From: Ignavibacterium sp.
GTDB taxonomy: Bacteria; Zixibacteria; MSB-5A5; GN15; PGXB01
Direction of reading: 5' to 3'
DNA length: 64,000 bases
Assembly: GCA_020724775.1 (NCBI GenBank)
Contig: DYGG01000007.1
Coordinates: 16,987 to 80,986, forward strand
Numbering within the stretch: the first letter of the stretch is position 1; each line of letters opens with the position of its first letter. A model generated the notes under the pieces. It ran no database searches, had not been told where the DNA came from, and was given only the letters and a program-made list of their open reading frames with translations. Positions 1 through 9,226 of this stretch are shown here, one piece after another. The position numbers and the translations under genes are program-made.

Positions 1-118
1 AGAGCGTCACCTCATGTCCTTTGCAAACCAGCCGTCGCAGGAGTTCTTCCAGATGAACTTCCGCTCCTCCTGCCTGCGGATTCGTTAAGTCCTGCCAGTT
101 GAGCGCCAGAATTCGCAT
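1..118 (-). CDS. Glycosyltransferase family 4 N-terminus (truncated by window edge)
   Basis: Only the first 39 codons lie in the window; the gene runs off the left edge. The ATG at 118-116 opens MRILALNW, and further on come the residues GGAEVHLEELLRRL. This is the typical first beta-strand and first helix of GT-B fold glycosyltransferases (the GGAE motif of GT4 enzymes, which follows the initial strand). The ATG shares one base with the TAA stop of the upstream DUF2723 gene (TAATG), so the two are probably translationally coupled. The expected role is sugar transfer from a nucleotide-sugar donor in envelope glycan synthesis. Acceptor and sugar cannot be told from this fragment. Confidence 0.7.
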   Translation of the reverse strand, partial: MRILALNWQDLTNPQAGGAEVHLEELLRRLVCKGHEVTL

Positions 119-3100
119 TATCTGACACCCTCAATAGTATCGAACGCCGGGTCGAGTCTTTGAATCTCGCCAAGAAGACGTTGCGACTCGACATCTTCAG
201 GGTGTCTTGAAACCCAGGCTTTAACCGTCTCCCGCAGGCGGCTGAAATACCTGTATTGATAGTAATGACTTACCAGCGCCCGGTATCCATCGACATAATC
301 CGGATAAAGCGTGTGCATCTTTTCCAGAATACTTATTGCATCCGCCACCCGTCCGGCATTCTTCAACGTTATTGCCCACACATGATACATTCTCCCCTTC
401 TCCAAATAGGGCGAGTCCTCGATATACTTCTCCACCGAATCATCACGACCGATTTCCACAAGGAGACGCACCCCATTGATATGCAACTCCGGGGAGAAAG
501 GTATTGCGGCCTGTCCCGCTCTCAGGTATTCGAGCGCGGCCGCCAGGTCTCCCTTATTTCTCATTTCATTGGCAAGAGCCAGGAATCCCTGGGCATAGTT
601 GCCGAAGAGACGAATTGTATTTTCATCTTTGTAGATTTTCTGGTCGTTGATGCCACGATATTGATATACCTCCAGAAGGAGGCGCCGTGTCCGCTCCAGG
701 TCAACCCGGTCCTTGCCCTTTGTCGGAACCACCCGGTACACCATTCCTTCCAGTATCAAATGCTCATCGAGCGCTTGCCCCCCTAATCTTCGGGAATCCT
801 GAGGCACGGTGGTTGTCATAAAGAGGGGATGGCGCCAATTATTCGTTGCGATAATATGTTCCATCACCTGGTCCTGAATCCGCATGGGATAACCGTCAGA
901 AGCCAGATAGGGGCGCAGTTTTTCAATGGTCTCACTGCTCCACGATATCGGCACATTCATCCGGTCGCGAAGCTGTCTGACATACCATGCCGTATTTGCG
1001 AGCGACAAATTTACAATGCGGACATCTTTTCGGATGCCGTACACTTCCTGAAGGCACCAGAGAGGGAAAGTGTCATTGTCGCCGTTGGTGAACAGAATGG
1101 CATCAGGGTCGCATGATTCCAGATAATTCCTGGCGTAGTCATACGGTATATAATTCCGGGAGCGGTCATTAATATAGTAATTCGCCCTAAGCGGAATAAT
1201 GGGCGTTACAATCAGAATCGCCGTAAACGCCACTGTGGCAACTCTCGCAGATTTTCCGCCATCTCTGAGACTATCCCGGAACAAACTCACAACTCCGGCC
1301 ATCCCCAAACCTATAGCCAGCCCAAAAAACACAAACGCCGGCGTGAAAAAATAATCCCGGTTCCGCACTTCCAGGTAATCCAGTTGGGTAACCGGATTCT
1401 GACGCGTCCCATCGGCGAAATTCATATATAAAACAATCCCGATTGAACTAATCAGAAAGAGGAGAAGAAAGGGTAGTCCGATTTGCGGTCTGCGACGAAT
1501 CATCTCCCAGAAGCCAAATAAGCCTAATACGAGAATGATAAAGAAAGATTTTTGTCCAAAACCGTACTGCTCCTTGAAAAACCGCCAGAAACCCATTCTC
1601 TGATAATCGCCGAATTGATTTTCCCAAGTTCCGCGGCGGACAAACATCCGCTCTACCATGCTTTCCGAGCCGTACTGTTTTCGCTCCAGAAAACCAATAG
1701 TTGCCGCCAGAGAGCGCGACGGTTTATTCATATCCAGTGACGGATTCTGAGAGGAGCGGACAGGAATATAGGCATGGATGGAGAATCCCAGCAGCGCCAT
1801 AAGAATAACCGCCGTCCCGATTTTCCAGAATTTCTCTTTAAGAGAAATACCGACGGCTATCAGAATTAAAATTCCGAGTATAACACCCCAGAGCAGTTGC
1901 CAGATTCCGAGAATGACCAGGGAAATGGCGGCAATGGCAATCAGAAAAGTCCAGTTGAGCATATGGCGAAGAAGCAACCCGAGCGCCAGCAACAGAAGTG
2001 CCGTCAGAAGTAGAAAGGAATGGTAACCACTGAAGACCAAGCCCAATAAGGTAAGAATACCGGGGGCAAGTGAATAAATCGCGATAACAAGCCAATCCCG
2101 GTAAATCTCTTTACTCTTGTCGGCTCTTTTCACATTTATCAACCCCCAGATTCCCCATATTGAAAGTAGTATTAGTCCGACAGAAGAAATTAGATTTTCG
2201 GCCGAACCGTTTCTGCCCGCTGACCCGGGACCGTTGAAAATGTGGGCAATAATACTGAGAACGAAGGGAATCAGTGTCACGGCAAAAAGAACGATGGTGA
2301 TCACGGCATTTCTGGTGACCTTATGGGCAAGAGCCAAATGGAACAGGAAAACTATTAAGAAAATTAGCGCGGCGAAATAGAGAGGGATTTCTCCTGGGCG
2401 AGACGAAAGCATGAATATCAAATAAAGTTCCGCCAGAAAGAAAAGAGAAATTATTCCCCACTCCTTTGGCCCGGCATCTTTCTTAAGAACGAAAAAGAGG
2501 GCTACAATCGGCATCACTATATAGATAGTAAGATGGACGCCTATGCTCAGCATGGCGATGAACGCGATCAGAATCGTGAGGCGAAACCCTTGAGCGGTTT
2601 CCCGCGTCTCGAAATATCTCAAACCCAACCAGAATATTAACATCATCAACATGATTGCCAGCGCGTAAACCTCCGCTTCGACGGAGTTACCCCAATGGGT
2701 ATTGGAGAATGCCAGAAATAACGCGCCAACGGCTCCTCCGAAGTACGGCAGAAAGCGCGCAGCCATGTCGGCGCTGTCGAAAATCCAGTATCGCAGCATC
2801 CGCACCAGTATGAGATATCCGAACAGTGCCGCTGTTGCCGATGAAATTACGGAAAGAAGATTCACCCGGACCGCGATATCGGCCGCAATAGGCAGCATCG
2901 AAAAGAGCCACCCAAGGATAATATAGAGAGGCGTTCCCGGCGGATGCGGAATCCCCAGAGTATAGGCGCTGGCGATAAATTCCCCACAGTCCCAGAAAGA
3001 GAGGGTTGGCGCTTTGGTGAAAAAATAAACCGAAAAGGTGAAGAGAAAGATTACCGCTGCCACCAGGGCATTGACCTTATCAAAATCTGTATCTAAAGAA

Positions 3101-3123
3101 CTCTTGCGGGATGGCAGATTCAA
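118..3123 (-). CDS. DUF2723 family membrane glycosyltransferase with C-terminal TPR-like region
   Basis: This is a 1001-aa polytopic membrane protein. The N-terminal third has the DUF2723 hallmark: a first TM helix followed by a conserved loop with SFWDCGEFIASAY and then GIPHPPGTPLY. The acidic D/E pair in that loop is the expected catalytic site of polyprenyl-phosphate-sugar dependent GT-C enzymes. About a dozen TM segments follow, then a soluble domain (from about residue 640) with FTNGDNDTFPLW, and a helical TPR-like tail from about residue 850. The start is TTG at 3123, supported by AGAAGG eight bases upstream; no ATG lies close by. It overlaps the downstream GT4 gene. The inferred role is protein or lipid glycosylation at the periplasmic face; the substrate is unknown. 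Confidence 0.85.
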   Translation of the reverse strand: MNLPSRKSSLDTDFDKVNALVAAVIFLFTFSVYFFTKAPTLSFWDCGEFIASAYTLGIPHPPGTPLYIILGWLFSMLPIAADIAVRVNLLSVISSATAALFGYLILVRMLRYWIFDSADMAARFLPYFGGAVGALFLAFSNTHWGNSVEAEVYALAIMLMMLIFWLGLRYFETRETAQGFRLTILIAFIAMLSIGVHLTIYIVMPIVALFFVLKKDAGPKEWGIISLFFLAELYLIFMLSSRPGEIPLYFAALIFLIVFLFHLALAHKVTRNAVITIVLFAVTLIPFVLSIIAHIFNGPGSAGRNGSAENLISSVGLILLSIWGIWGLINVKRADKSKEIYRDWLVIAIYSLAPGILTLLGLVFSGYHSFLLLTALLLLALGLLLRHMLNWTFLIAIAAISLVILGIWQLLWGVILGILILIAVGISLKEKFWKIGTAVILMALLGFSIHAYIPVRSSQNPSLDMNKPSRSLAATIGFLERKQYGSESMVERMFVRRGTWENQFGDYQRMGFWRFFKEQYGFGQKSFFIILVLGLFGFWEMIRRRPQIGLPFLLLFLISSIGIVLYMNFADGTRQNPVTQLDYLEVRNRDYFFTPAFVFFGLAIGLGMAGVVSLFRDSLRDGGKSARVATVAFTAILIVTPIIPLRANYYINDRSRNYIPYDYARNYLESCDPDAILFTNGDNDTFPLWCLQEVYGIRKDVRIVNLSLANTAWYVRQLRDRMNVPISWSSETIEKLRPYLASDGYPMRIQDQVMEHIIATNNWRHPLFMTTTVPQDSRRLGGQALDEHLILEGMVYRVVPTKGKDRVDLERTRRLLLEVYQYRGINDQKIYKDENTIRLFGNYAQGFLALANEMRNKGDLAAALEYLRAGQAAIPFSPELHINGVRLLVEIGRDDSVEKYIEDSPYLEKGRMYHVWAITLKNAGRVADAISILEKMHTLYPDYVDGYRALVSHYYQYRYFSRLRETVKAWVSRHPEDVESQRLLGEIQRLDPAFDTIEGVR

Positions 3124-3175
3124 ACTTAAAACCTTCTGGAATGCTATTTAACTCTTTATATAAAACAGACTTGTA

Positions 3176-3203
3176 AATATACTGCTTTTCTCCGTTCTGT
3201 CCA
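3176..3203 (-). promoter_or_regulatory. Promoter of the DUF2723 gene
   Basis: On the minus strand TGGACA (3203-3198) is separated by 16 bases from TATATT (3181-3176), a good sigma-70-like match. It would start transcription near 3169, about 46 bases before the TTG start. It is divergent from the promoter at 3224-3253. Confidence 0.5.
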
Positions 3204-3223
3204 GAACTAATTAAATTAAAGTA

Positions 3224-3253
3224 TTGTCAACTCCCTCCAGAGTTTCTTATGAT
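3224..3253 (+). promoter_or_regulatory. Promoter of the metallophosphoesterase gene
   Basis: TTGTCA (3224-3229), an 18-base spacer and TATGAT (3248-3253) form a plausible sigma-70-like promoter. Transcription would begin near 3260. This argues that the downstream gene starts at ATG 3278, because the in-frame TTG at 3224 lies inside the -35 element. Confidence 0.45.
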
Positions 3254-3277
3254 AGAAGCGCCGGAATTAACAAGTCT

Positions 3278-4141
3278 ATGCCTTTTTTCTATTTTGTCAG
3301 CGACCTGCATGGTAGTATTGAGCGCTACCGGAAACTGTTCCATCTCATTTTGAAAGAGAAACCGGAGGCAGTCTTCCTTGGAGGCGACCTTCTACCTGCG
3401 GGACTTATCCCGGAGTCAATTCAGGGTGATTCCTCTTACGACTTTGTTCGCAATTTTCTGGGTGCCGGCTTCAGAGAACTGAAAGTCCAATTGGGCGACA
3501 AATACCCCGGCGTTTTTGTCATCATGGGAAATGATGACCCCCGTATTCAGGAAGTCGTCATCAAAGAATTGGAATATCAAGGGCTCTTGGTGTATCTGCA
3601 GTTCCGAAGCGCTCAATTCCAGACTTATACCTTGTCTGGTTATTGTTATGTCCCTCCTACCCCATTTCTTCTGAAAGACTGGGAACGATATGATGTCTCC
3701 CGATATCTTGAACCGGGGGATATCTCGCCTGAGGAGGGTTTTCGTTCAGTTGCGGTCAGCGCTTCCGAAATAAGACACTCAACAATTAAAAATGATTTGC
3801 AAATACTGGTTGGAGATGATGACCTTTCGCGCGCTATTTTTCTTTTTCACACTCCGCCTTATGGGACGTCGCTGGATATCATTAACTCCCCCATCAGGCT
3901 ATTTGAAGGAGTGGCGCGCGACAGACATCAAGGAAGCATCGCTGTTCGAGACTTCATTCGGGAAAAACAACCGCTGATTACATTGCACGGACATATCCAT
4001 GAATCACATAGGCATTCCGGCAGGTGGCTTGAGATGTCAGGCAGAACTGTTATGATGTCGGCGGCGTATGACGGTCCGAAACTTGCTTTGGTCAGGTTCG
4101 ACCCGGAATCGCCGGAGAAAGCGACAAGGGATATTATTTAA
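3278..4141 (+). CDS. Calcineurin-like metallophosphoesterase
   Basis: A 287-aa cytosolic protein with the ordered metal-binding motifs of the calcineurin-like phosphoesterase fold: SDLHGS at the N-terminus (Asp and His ligands), GGDLLPAG, MGNDDPR (the usual GNHD is GNDD here), HTPPYGT and the C-terminal HGHIH. The family binds two metal ions and hydrolyses phosphomonoesters or phosphodiesters; the substrate is not predictable from this sequence. I chose ATG 3278 over an in-frame TTG at 3224 because the protein motif begins directly after it and the TTG falls within a promoter. The gene is convergent with the 1065-aa ATP-grasp gene and their stop codons overlap by three bases (4139-4141 and 4138-4140). 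Confidence 0.85.
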   Translation: MPFFYFVSDLHGSIERYRKLFHLILKEKPEAVFLGGDLLPAGLIPESIQGDSSYDFVRNFLGAGFRELKVQLGDKYPGVFVIMGNDDPRIQEVVIKELEYQGLLVYLQFRSAQFQTYTLSGYCYVPPTPFLLKDWERYDVSRYLEPGDISPEEGFRSVAVSASEIRHSTIKNDLQILVGDDDLSRAIFLFHTPPYGTSLDIINSPIRLFEGVARDRHQGSIAVRDFIREKQPLITLHGHIHESHRHSGRWLEMSGRTVMMSAAYDGPKLALVRFDPESPEKATRDII

Positions 4142-7100
4142 TCCCCATTTTTCTTTCGGTTTGGAATCGGCAAAGCACGGGCGGCATCGGTTATTGCCCC
4201 AATCTTCGCGGCGTAACTGGTTTTCCGGGCAATATCATCGTCGGTTATGATATGGACATCAAGAAGTCCTCCCGTGCGGTACCCGGTGCGCTGGTAGTTC
4301 ATCTCATCAAGACAGAGGCTCCATCCGTTCAGCCAGTATTCCAGGCGGCATCTTTTTTCGTCAGGTCCCTGGAAATGAATCAAGATATCGATGTCACTTG
4401 CGGGACCGGCGGTGGCGTTTTTGGTACTGCCGAAGACGTAAAACCCTTTCACGCCGAACTTCTCGGGGTCAATAAGTGAGGCAATGTAACTTGCCATCCT
4501 CATTCGCCAGCGCCAGGCTTCGCTGGTACCGGAATCCGAGACGGCCGCTTTTGTCTCACCGGAATCAAGAACCGACTTGGGTGGCACCAACAGTCCAATT
4601 GCTTCATCAAGGTCGGCATTCATAAGAACCTGAAGCACCATGCCGTTGGTTATTCGGGGAATATCCATCAATCTTAGAGTATCGGAGAGATACTCAAACT
4701 CCGGCAGAATTTCCGGAAGAAGGCTGGGGGAGCCTTTGAGGAACCGCTCATTGAAAATGACGCCAGGGTCATCGGGATAAAGCGGCAGATAACGGATGTG
4801 CGATTCGACCAGGTCCTGAAAGAAATGTGTCCCGAAAGAGAGGTCGGGAAGGTAGTTTCCCTTCTGACGCGCCACCTCGATAAGCATGGCGGTATTGTTT
4901 ATGTCGGAGTAAGTTACATTTACACCCAATTTGATGTCTCCCCGGCTGCCCCAACGTCCCGGACCCATCAGGATAAATTGACGTTTGGGCAAAAGTTGGT
5001 TGAGACGACTGACGGCGCGACCGACTGCCAGGAGGTCGGCGCGGTCGGGCAATTCCCCGTAGTGCCCGGGGTCAACATAAACAATATGTGTTATATCCGG
5101 TACTCTGCCGTTGGAAACAAATCTCTTCGCCGAAAATATGACTCTTTCGGGTGAGACATCTTTCGGAATCGGAACCGCCGCTGCATTATCGGCGGAACTT
5201 TGCGGACGGCACTGCAGAAGATAAAAATCATGTCCGTCGGAGGCAAATTCGATATCGACGGGGAAATTGAGTTTGCTTTCGAGCAGTTTGAGTATGGTAT
5301 TGATTTGTCCCACAAAAGGGGTGCGTGAAATAAGCCCTTCGAAAGCCACCACCAACTCATCACTCTCGAAATCGATATTCGGTCCGACTTGCTGATGAAT
5401 ATGGTCACGGTCGCAAATCGATATCATCTGGCTGACGCGCGGAATCAAGGGACCGCATTCTTTCAAAAACCGCTTAATTTCAACCGTCTCAAAAGAATTA
5501 TCCTTCAGGTCAATGACATCGATTTTCTTCGGGGAATAGCGGATGATCTCATCGCATGTAATATTCACCCGCAAGCCCGGCTGTCCCGGCGCCACCAGAA
5601 TCGGATAATCGTCGCTCAACCGGTCAACCGCTCTCGTTCCCAGCCCGGGAACGAATCGAATCAGTCCATCTTCTCTCTTTATCCGCGGCGACCAGCGGAA
5701 TTCATTTCTGCTGAAAGCGACCCCGGCGAAAGCCGGCATGAAATACTGCCCGATTTTTACCCCCACCACCTCTTGAATCATAATTCCCATCTCTTCGTGG
5801 AAGTCAAGAAGCCCGCGCTCTGCGCGGTATTCAATCGGGTCGGGTCCGAAGACGGAGGCATATACTTCCGCTATGGCATCGGTCAGCGCCTCCAGCCTCT
5901 TTTCTTTGGGACCCTGATTTGCAAGGAAGAGGCTCTTATACTTGCCGGAGAAGGCCGCTCCCATCCGGTCTTCGAGGAGCGAAGAACTGCGTACTATCAG
6001 AGGGCTATCTTTGAAATCATCCAGCGCTACCGATAGCCCCTGGATAATGTCAGGTGGGAAATGAGCGTTCTTGAACGATTGGATTACATGGGGGTACTCA
6101 ATCCGAACCTGATTGATATCTTTATATTTCTGCTCGGCGACATCTTGAAGGTTATTGTAATTCATAAAATATAGAATTACATCGGAGGTGATATACCAGG
6201 TCTTCGGCGCTTTCAAATTGCTCAGCAACCCCGATGCCACCTCCGCATTTTTCAGAATCTGATATGCTAGAAACATTCCGGCCGCCTTCCCCCCCAGTTT
6301 GCCGTGAGATTCGGGACCGTAAATGACATTCTGCATCAGAAGGTAGAAGTCGACAATCTCAATATGATTTTTGGCAATATTTATATAGTCCAGTTGGTCG
6401 GAAAAGAACCGGCGCACCAGAGAGACACGGGCGCCCCTCTGCGAGAGTGTCGGCAGGTCGACTCCTCCGGGGGACATACGGTAATACTTCCGAAGCGCCT
6501 CCGAGACTTCCGCCAGGGAGGAATTGCGGTTCAAGGTTTCCAGAAGAAAACTCATCCGGTCTTCATGAATCCACTTCTGGATTACCGTGAATATTTCATT
6601 ATCGCTCAGATGGTCGGCGGCGATTTTGAAAGTTTCATCGCTCAGAAAATCGCTTGAGAATGATAGAGTCCGTTTCTGATACGGGCGATTGGTATCGGCA
6701 AAAACCTGGTCTTCCTCCGAGCGCTGGTCCGGGTTGTAATACTGCTGCAGGCGCTTGGCTTCCTCTACACCGCTCCAACAGAGATAATTGAGCATCTTGT
6801 GCGATATATTAAGAAAGAGATTCCGGTCGGTCTGGCGCAAAAGGTTTAGCGCTACCTGCCAGGACTGACTGTTCTCCTCATCTTTTTCGGTTCCAGTTTT
6901 CTTGAGGCTATGAAACAACTGTTTCATCCGATGATACATCACGAAATGCCCCAGACGGTCGGCGATGGTATTTATCAGTTTGGCTTCTTCTTTGAGGAAT
7001 GGTCCGACATCAGATGCCGGCAGTTCCTTGGTGTAATAGACTTTGAGCGACCCGACCACTTTGTCCTGCACGACGATACTCGAACTGAGCACCCAGCGGG

Positions 7101-7335
7101 TTTCCGCGAAATTCTGCGGCTGATATATGGTGTCTTCAAATTCAATGCGTGGCTGACAGGAATCGGGATACTGCAGTCCCTGAGGGATGGCCTGAATGAC
7201 CCCCCCGAAGGCGTCATCAAGCGTAATATTGACATTACTCAGGACTTCTTCCACTTCATAAAGGCAATTAAGTTCCTTTGCCCGTTCCTGAAGCGAGTCC
7301 AAGAGGCGTCCCTTTATTTTGTCGGCGTCACTCAT
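4138..7335 (-). CDS. GAF / PPDK-type ATP-grasp / nucleotidyltransferase fusion protein
   Basis: A 1065-aa soluble protein. Residues about 10-150 resemble a GAF sensor domain. The middle (about 330-740) is a pyruvate-phosphate-dikinase N-terminal ATP-grasp domain: GGKAAGM, IVRSSSLLEDRMGAAFSGKY and a closing LLQCRPQS. No swivelling phosphohistidine domain and no PEP-binding barrel follow. Next comes a region with GPGRWGS and GTHFFQDL that is shared with the upstream 589-aa paralogue. The last about 110 residues are a Pol-beta-like nucleotidyltransferase: FGS, then SDIDILIHF, with the third carboxylate probably in LLDVHI. The start ATG overlaps the stop of the 589-aa gene by eight bases (ATGAGTGA), so the two are co-translated. 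No function is assigned for this architecture; a sensor-linked phospho- or nucleotidyl-transfer regulator is an inference. Confidence 0.8.
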   Translation of the reverse strand: MSDADKIKGRLLDSLQERAKELNCLYEVEEVLSNVNITLDDAFGGVIQAIPQGLQYPDSCQPRIEFEDTIYQPQNFAETRWVLSSSIVVQDKVVGSLKVYYTKELPASDVGPFLKEEAKLINTIADRLGHFVMYHRMKQLFHSLKKTGTEKDEENSQSWQVALNLLRQTDRNLFLNISHKMLNYLCWSGVEEAKRLQQYYNPDQRSEEDQVFADTNRPYQKRTLSFSSDFLSDETFKIAADHLSDNEIFTVIQKWIHEDRMSFLLETLNRNSSLAEVSEALRKYYRMSPGGVDLPTLSQRGARVSLVRRFFSDQLDYINIAKNHIEIVDFYLLMQNVIYGPESHGKLGGKAAGMFLAYQILKNAEVASGLLSNLKAPKTWYITSDVILYFMNYNNLQDVAEQKYKDINQVRIEYPHVIQSFKNAHFPPDIIQGLSVALDDFKDSPLIVRSSSLLEDRMGAAFSGKYKSLFLANQGPKEKRLEALTDAIAEVYASVFGPDPIEYRAERGLLDFHEEMGIMIQEVVGVKIGQYFMPAFAGVAFSRNEFRWSPRIKREDGLIRFVPGLGTRAVDRLSDDYPILVAPGQPGLRVNITCDEIIRYSPKKIDVIDLKDNSFETVEIKRFLKECGPLIPRVSQMISICDRDHIHQQVGPNIDFESDELVVAFEGLISRTPFVGQINTILKLLESKLNFPVDIEFASDGHDFYLLQCRPQSSADNAAAVPIPKDVSPERVIFSAKRFVSNGRVPDITHIVYVDPGHYGELPDRADLLAVGRAVSRLNQLLPKRQFILMGPGRWGSRGDIKLGVNVTYSDINNTAMLIEVARQKGNYLPDLSFGTHFFQDLVESHIRYLPLYPDDPGVIFNERFLKGSPSLLPEILPEFEYLSDTLRLMDIPRITNGMVLQVLMNADLDEAIGLLVPPKSVLDSGETKAAVSDSGTSEAWRWRMRMASYIASLIDPEKFGVKGFYVFGSTKNATAGPASDIDILIHFQGPDEKRCRLEYWLNGWSLCLDEMNYQRTGYRTGGLLDVHIITDDDIARKTSYAAKIGAITDAARALPIPNRKKNGD

Positions 7336-9097
7336 TTCTGTATACTATTCCTCGTCCTCTTCTGCCGTCAACTTTAATTGTAAGAGGCTTCCGTAATCTA
7401 ATATGCCGTATAAAGGTCATCTCTGTCAATGCCTCTTGTCGATTCAAAAAACCAAAATCAATCCGGTCCTCGGCATTATTCAGAATCGTCAGGTAGCAGA
7501 CCTGAAAACTAACCAGGTTGTGGAAGAAGTGCGATCCCTGGCTCGGTTCGATATCCTGGTCTGGCAAGATAACCTCAACGACCGCTCTTGCTCCGGAAAT
7601 CTGGCTCCAATCCACCGGTACGCCAAGCCAGGGCTCGCTGCTTCCCCAGCGGCCAAACCCTATTAACAGATACGGCCGCTCCACCTCTGTCAATTTCCGG
7701 TTAAGGACTTCAACTTCTTCCGCTATACGAGCTGTCTCCGATAATTTGAATGTTTCCGGTTTAACAAAAACGATATCGGCGATTCCTTCAATTATGCCGT
7801 TTCCCATGACCTGGCTGGAACGAACGATTACCTTCTCTGTTTGCATTTCAACACTGCTCAAGGAAACCTCTTTATCCCTTGATGCCATCGGTCGCAGTTG
7901 AAGATACCCCAGGCGGCATTTCACCGTATCTGCATCGCGGGAAAAGGTCATGGCAAATTCCATCTCAATATCGGAACCAACTTCCTCGGTGCTTATCTGA
8001 ATCAGATGATTAAGCAGGTCATTCAGGGGGAATAAACGGGCGCTCAAAAGCGGTGCAAACGTGACCACTCTGATTCCCTCCTGGCCGATACCGGTCACGA
8101 GACGGTCGTTTTGAGGCTGATAAGTTGATGCCGTCAGAATCAGAGTCCCATCCCATTCGGCATCCTTAAGGTCCAACCTGATCAGGTATTCTGCTTCCTT
8201 AATCGGGTCATGCGCCGGCGGCTTTCCCATATTGACGGCCCAGAAAGTGGTCTGACTCATCTTGGCAAGAATTGCCATCGACTTGAATGGTGGCATAGCG
8301 CGCGGATAAGATGGGGCATAACTCCAGACCTGGCCGCCATCAACAATGGTCTTCCCCAGACCTAACGCCAGACTTACCACTCCCTGCTCGGGAGTGGCGT
8401 GCCCGGTGGGATAATGATTGACTGAGCGAGCGACTCCGGAAATATCGGGATAGAAGCGGCCGTTGTGTCGTTTGCCCACAACCTCCTGTATAATCACAGC
8501 CATCTTCTCGGCCGAGGGTGGTTTCCGAGTCGATTTCAGATAACTGCGGGCTTTTTGAAAATGTGCCGAGGCATAAACAAACTTAATCGCCTCAACCAGC
8601 CGTTGAAAGCGAATATCGGTCTCCGGCTGATTGTTCGGAATCATTTTTGTCCCATATACCCCAGCAAACGGCTCCTGCATGGCATCTTCCAGGAGACTGG
8701 ACGACCGGATTGCCAGAGGAGTATGAACATGAGAAATGAGCGCCCGGAGATCGCCCACCAGTTCCGGAGCCAGTTCCCCCCGTTGAAATATCAGGGCTAT
8801 CTGGTCGTCACGATACTCCCGAAGGACCTCTCCGTAAAGATTATTCTCTTGCATGAATCTGTCATAGAATTCAGTGGTTATGACAGTAAGGGTCGGGATG
8901 TTCAATTCCAGTGACGGGAATCGCTCGCGCTGGAATCGGCGGGCAAGAATATTCCTTACATGTACTAGACCGGAGGCCTTCCCACCGACCGCGCTGTTGC
9001 CGATTTTGGTAAAGGTATCGGCTCCATCCCAGAATCTGCGGTCAAATGGTTTAATCTCGACGGCCGGGTCAATTCCGGAATCATCCGAATTAGTCAT
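7328..9097 (-). CDS. PEP/pyruvate-binding (PPDK N-terminal ATP-grasp) domain protein
   Basis: A 589-aa soluble paralogue of the downstream 1065-aa protein without its GAF and nucleotidyltransferase ends. The ATP-grasp motifs are VGGKASGLVH near residue 38 and IRSSSLLEDAMQEPFAGVYG near residue 135, with QLRPM closing the domain. The C-terminal region has IGFGRWGSSEPWLGVP and GSHFFHNL, the same block as in the neighbour. The His-containing swivel and the PEP/pyruvate barrel of true PEP synthase or PPDK are absent, so the full reaction is not possible in one chain. The ATG at 9097 lacks a clear Shine-Dalgarno sequence. The two genes form a translationally coupled pair. Confidence 0.75.
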   Translation of the reverse strand: MTNSDDSGIDPAVEIKPFDRRFWDGADTFTKIGNSAVGGKASGLVHVRNILARRFQRERFPSLELNIPTLTVITTEFYDRFMQENNLYGEVLREYRDDQIALIFQRGELAPELVGDLRALISHVHTPLAIRSSSLLEDAMQEPFAGVYGTKMIPNNQPETDIRFQRLVEAIKFVYASAHFQKARSYLKSTRKPPSAEKMAVIIQEVVGKRHNGRFYPDISGVARSVNHYPTGHATPEQGVVSLALGLGKTIVDGGQVWSYAPSYPRAMPPFKSMAILAKMSQTTFWAVNMGKPPAHDPIKEAEYLIRLDLKDAEWDGTLILTASTYQPQNDRLVTGIGQEGIRVVTFAPLLSARLFPLNDLLNHLIQISTEEVGSDIEMEFAMTFSRDADTVKCRLGYLQLRPMASRDKEVSLSSVEMQTEKVIVRSSQVMGNGIIEGIADIVFVKPETFKLSETARIAEEVEVLNRKLTEVERPYLLIGFGRWGSSEPWLGVPVDWSQISGARAVVEVILPDQDIEPSQGSHFFHNLVSFQVCYLTILNNAEDRIDFGFLNRQEALTEMTFIRHIRLRKPLTIKVDGRRGRGIVYRNE

Positions 9098-9162
9098 AGG
9101 GTTAAATTAGGCTATGCAAACGGTCGAGGCAAGTTTAGAATCGCCGTTCTCACACCGGCATC

Positions 9163-9202
9163 AAAAATAAAAACCCGGCCAGGATTCTACCTAACCGGGC
9201 TT
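9163..9202 (-). terminator. Rho-independent terminator after gdhA
   Basis: On the minus strand AAGCCCGGTTAGG pairs with CCTGGCCGGGTT across a six-base loop: about 13 pairs including three G-U. TTTTT A TTTTT follows. It lies just past the glutamate dehydrogenase stop codon and separates that gene from the ATP-grasp pair. Confidence 0.85.
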
Positions 9203-9226
9203 AAGTCGCAATTCAAGAATAGACTA

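Noticed and set aside
3224..3277. An upstream TTG start for the metallophosphoesterase
   Set aside because: The TTG falls in a -35 element and the catalytic motif begins right after ATG 3278.
5389..6036. A 215-codon open frame on the plus strand
   Set aside because: It lies wholly inside the ATP-grasp fusion gene on the other strand, has no ribosome site and its product shows no coherent motif.
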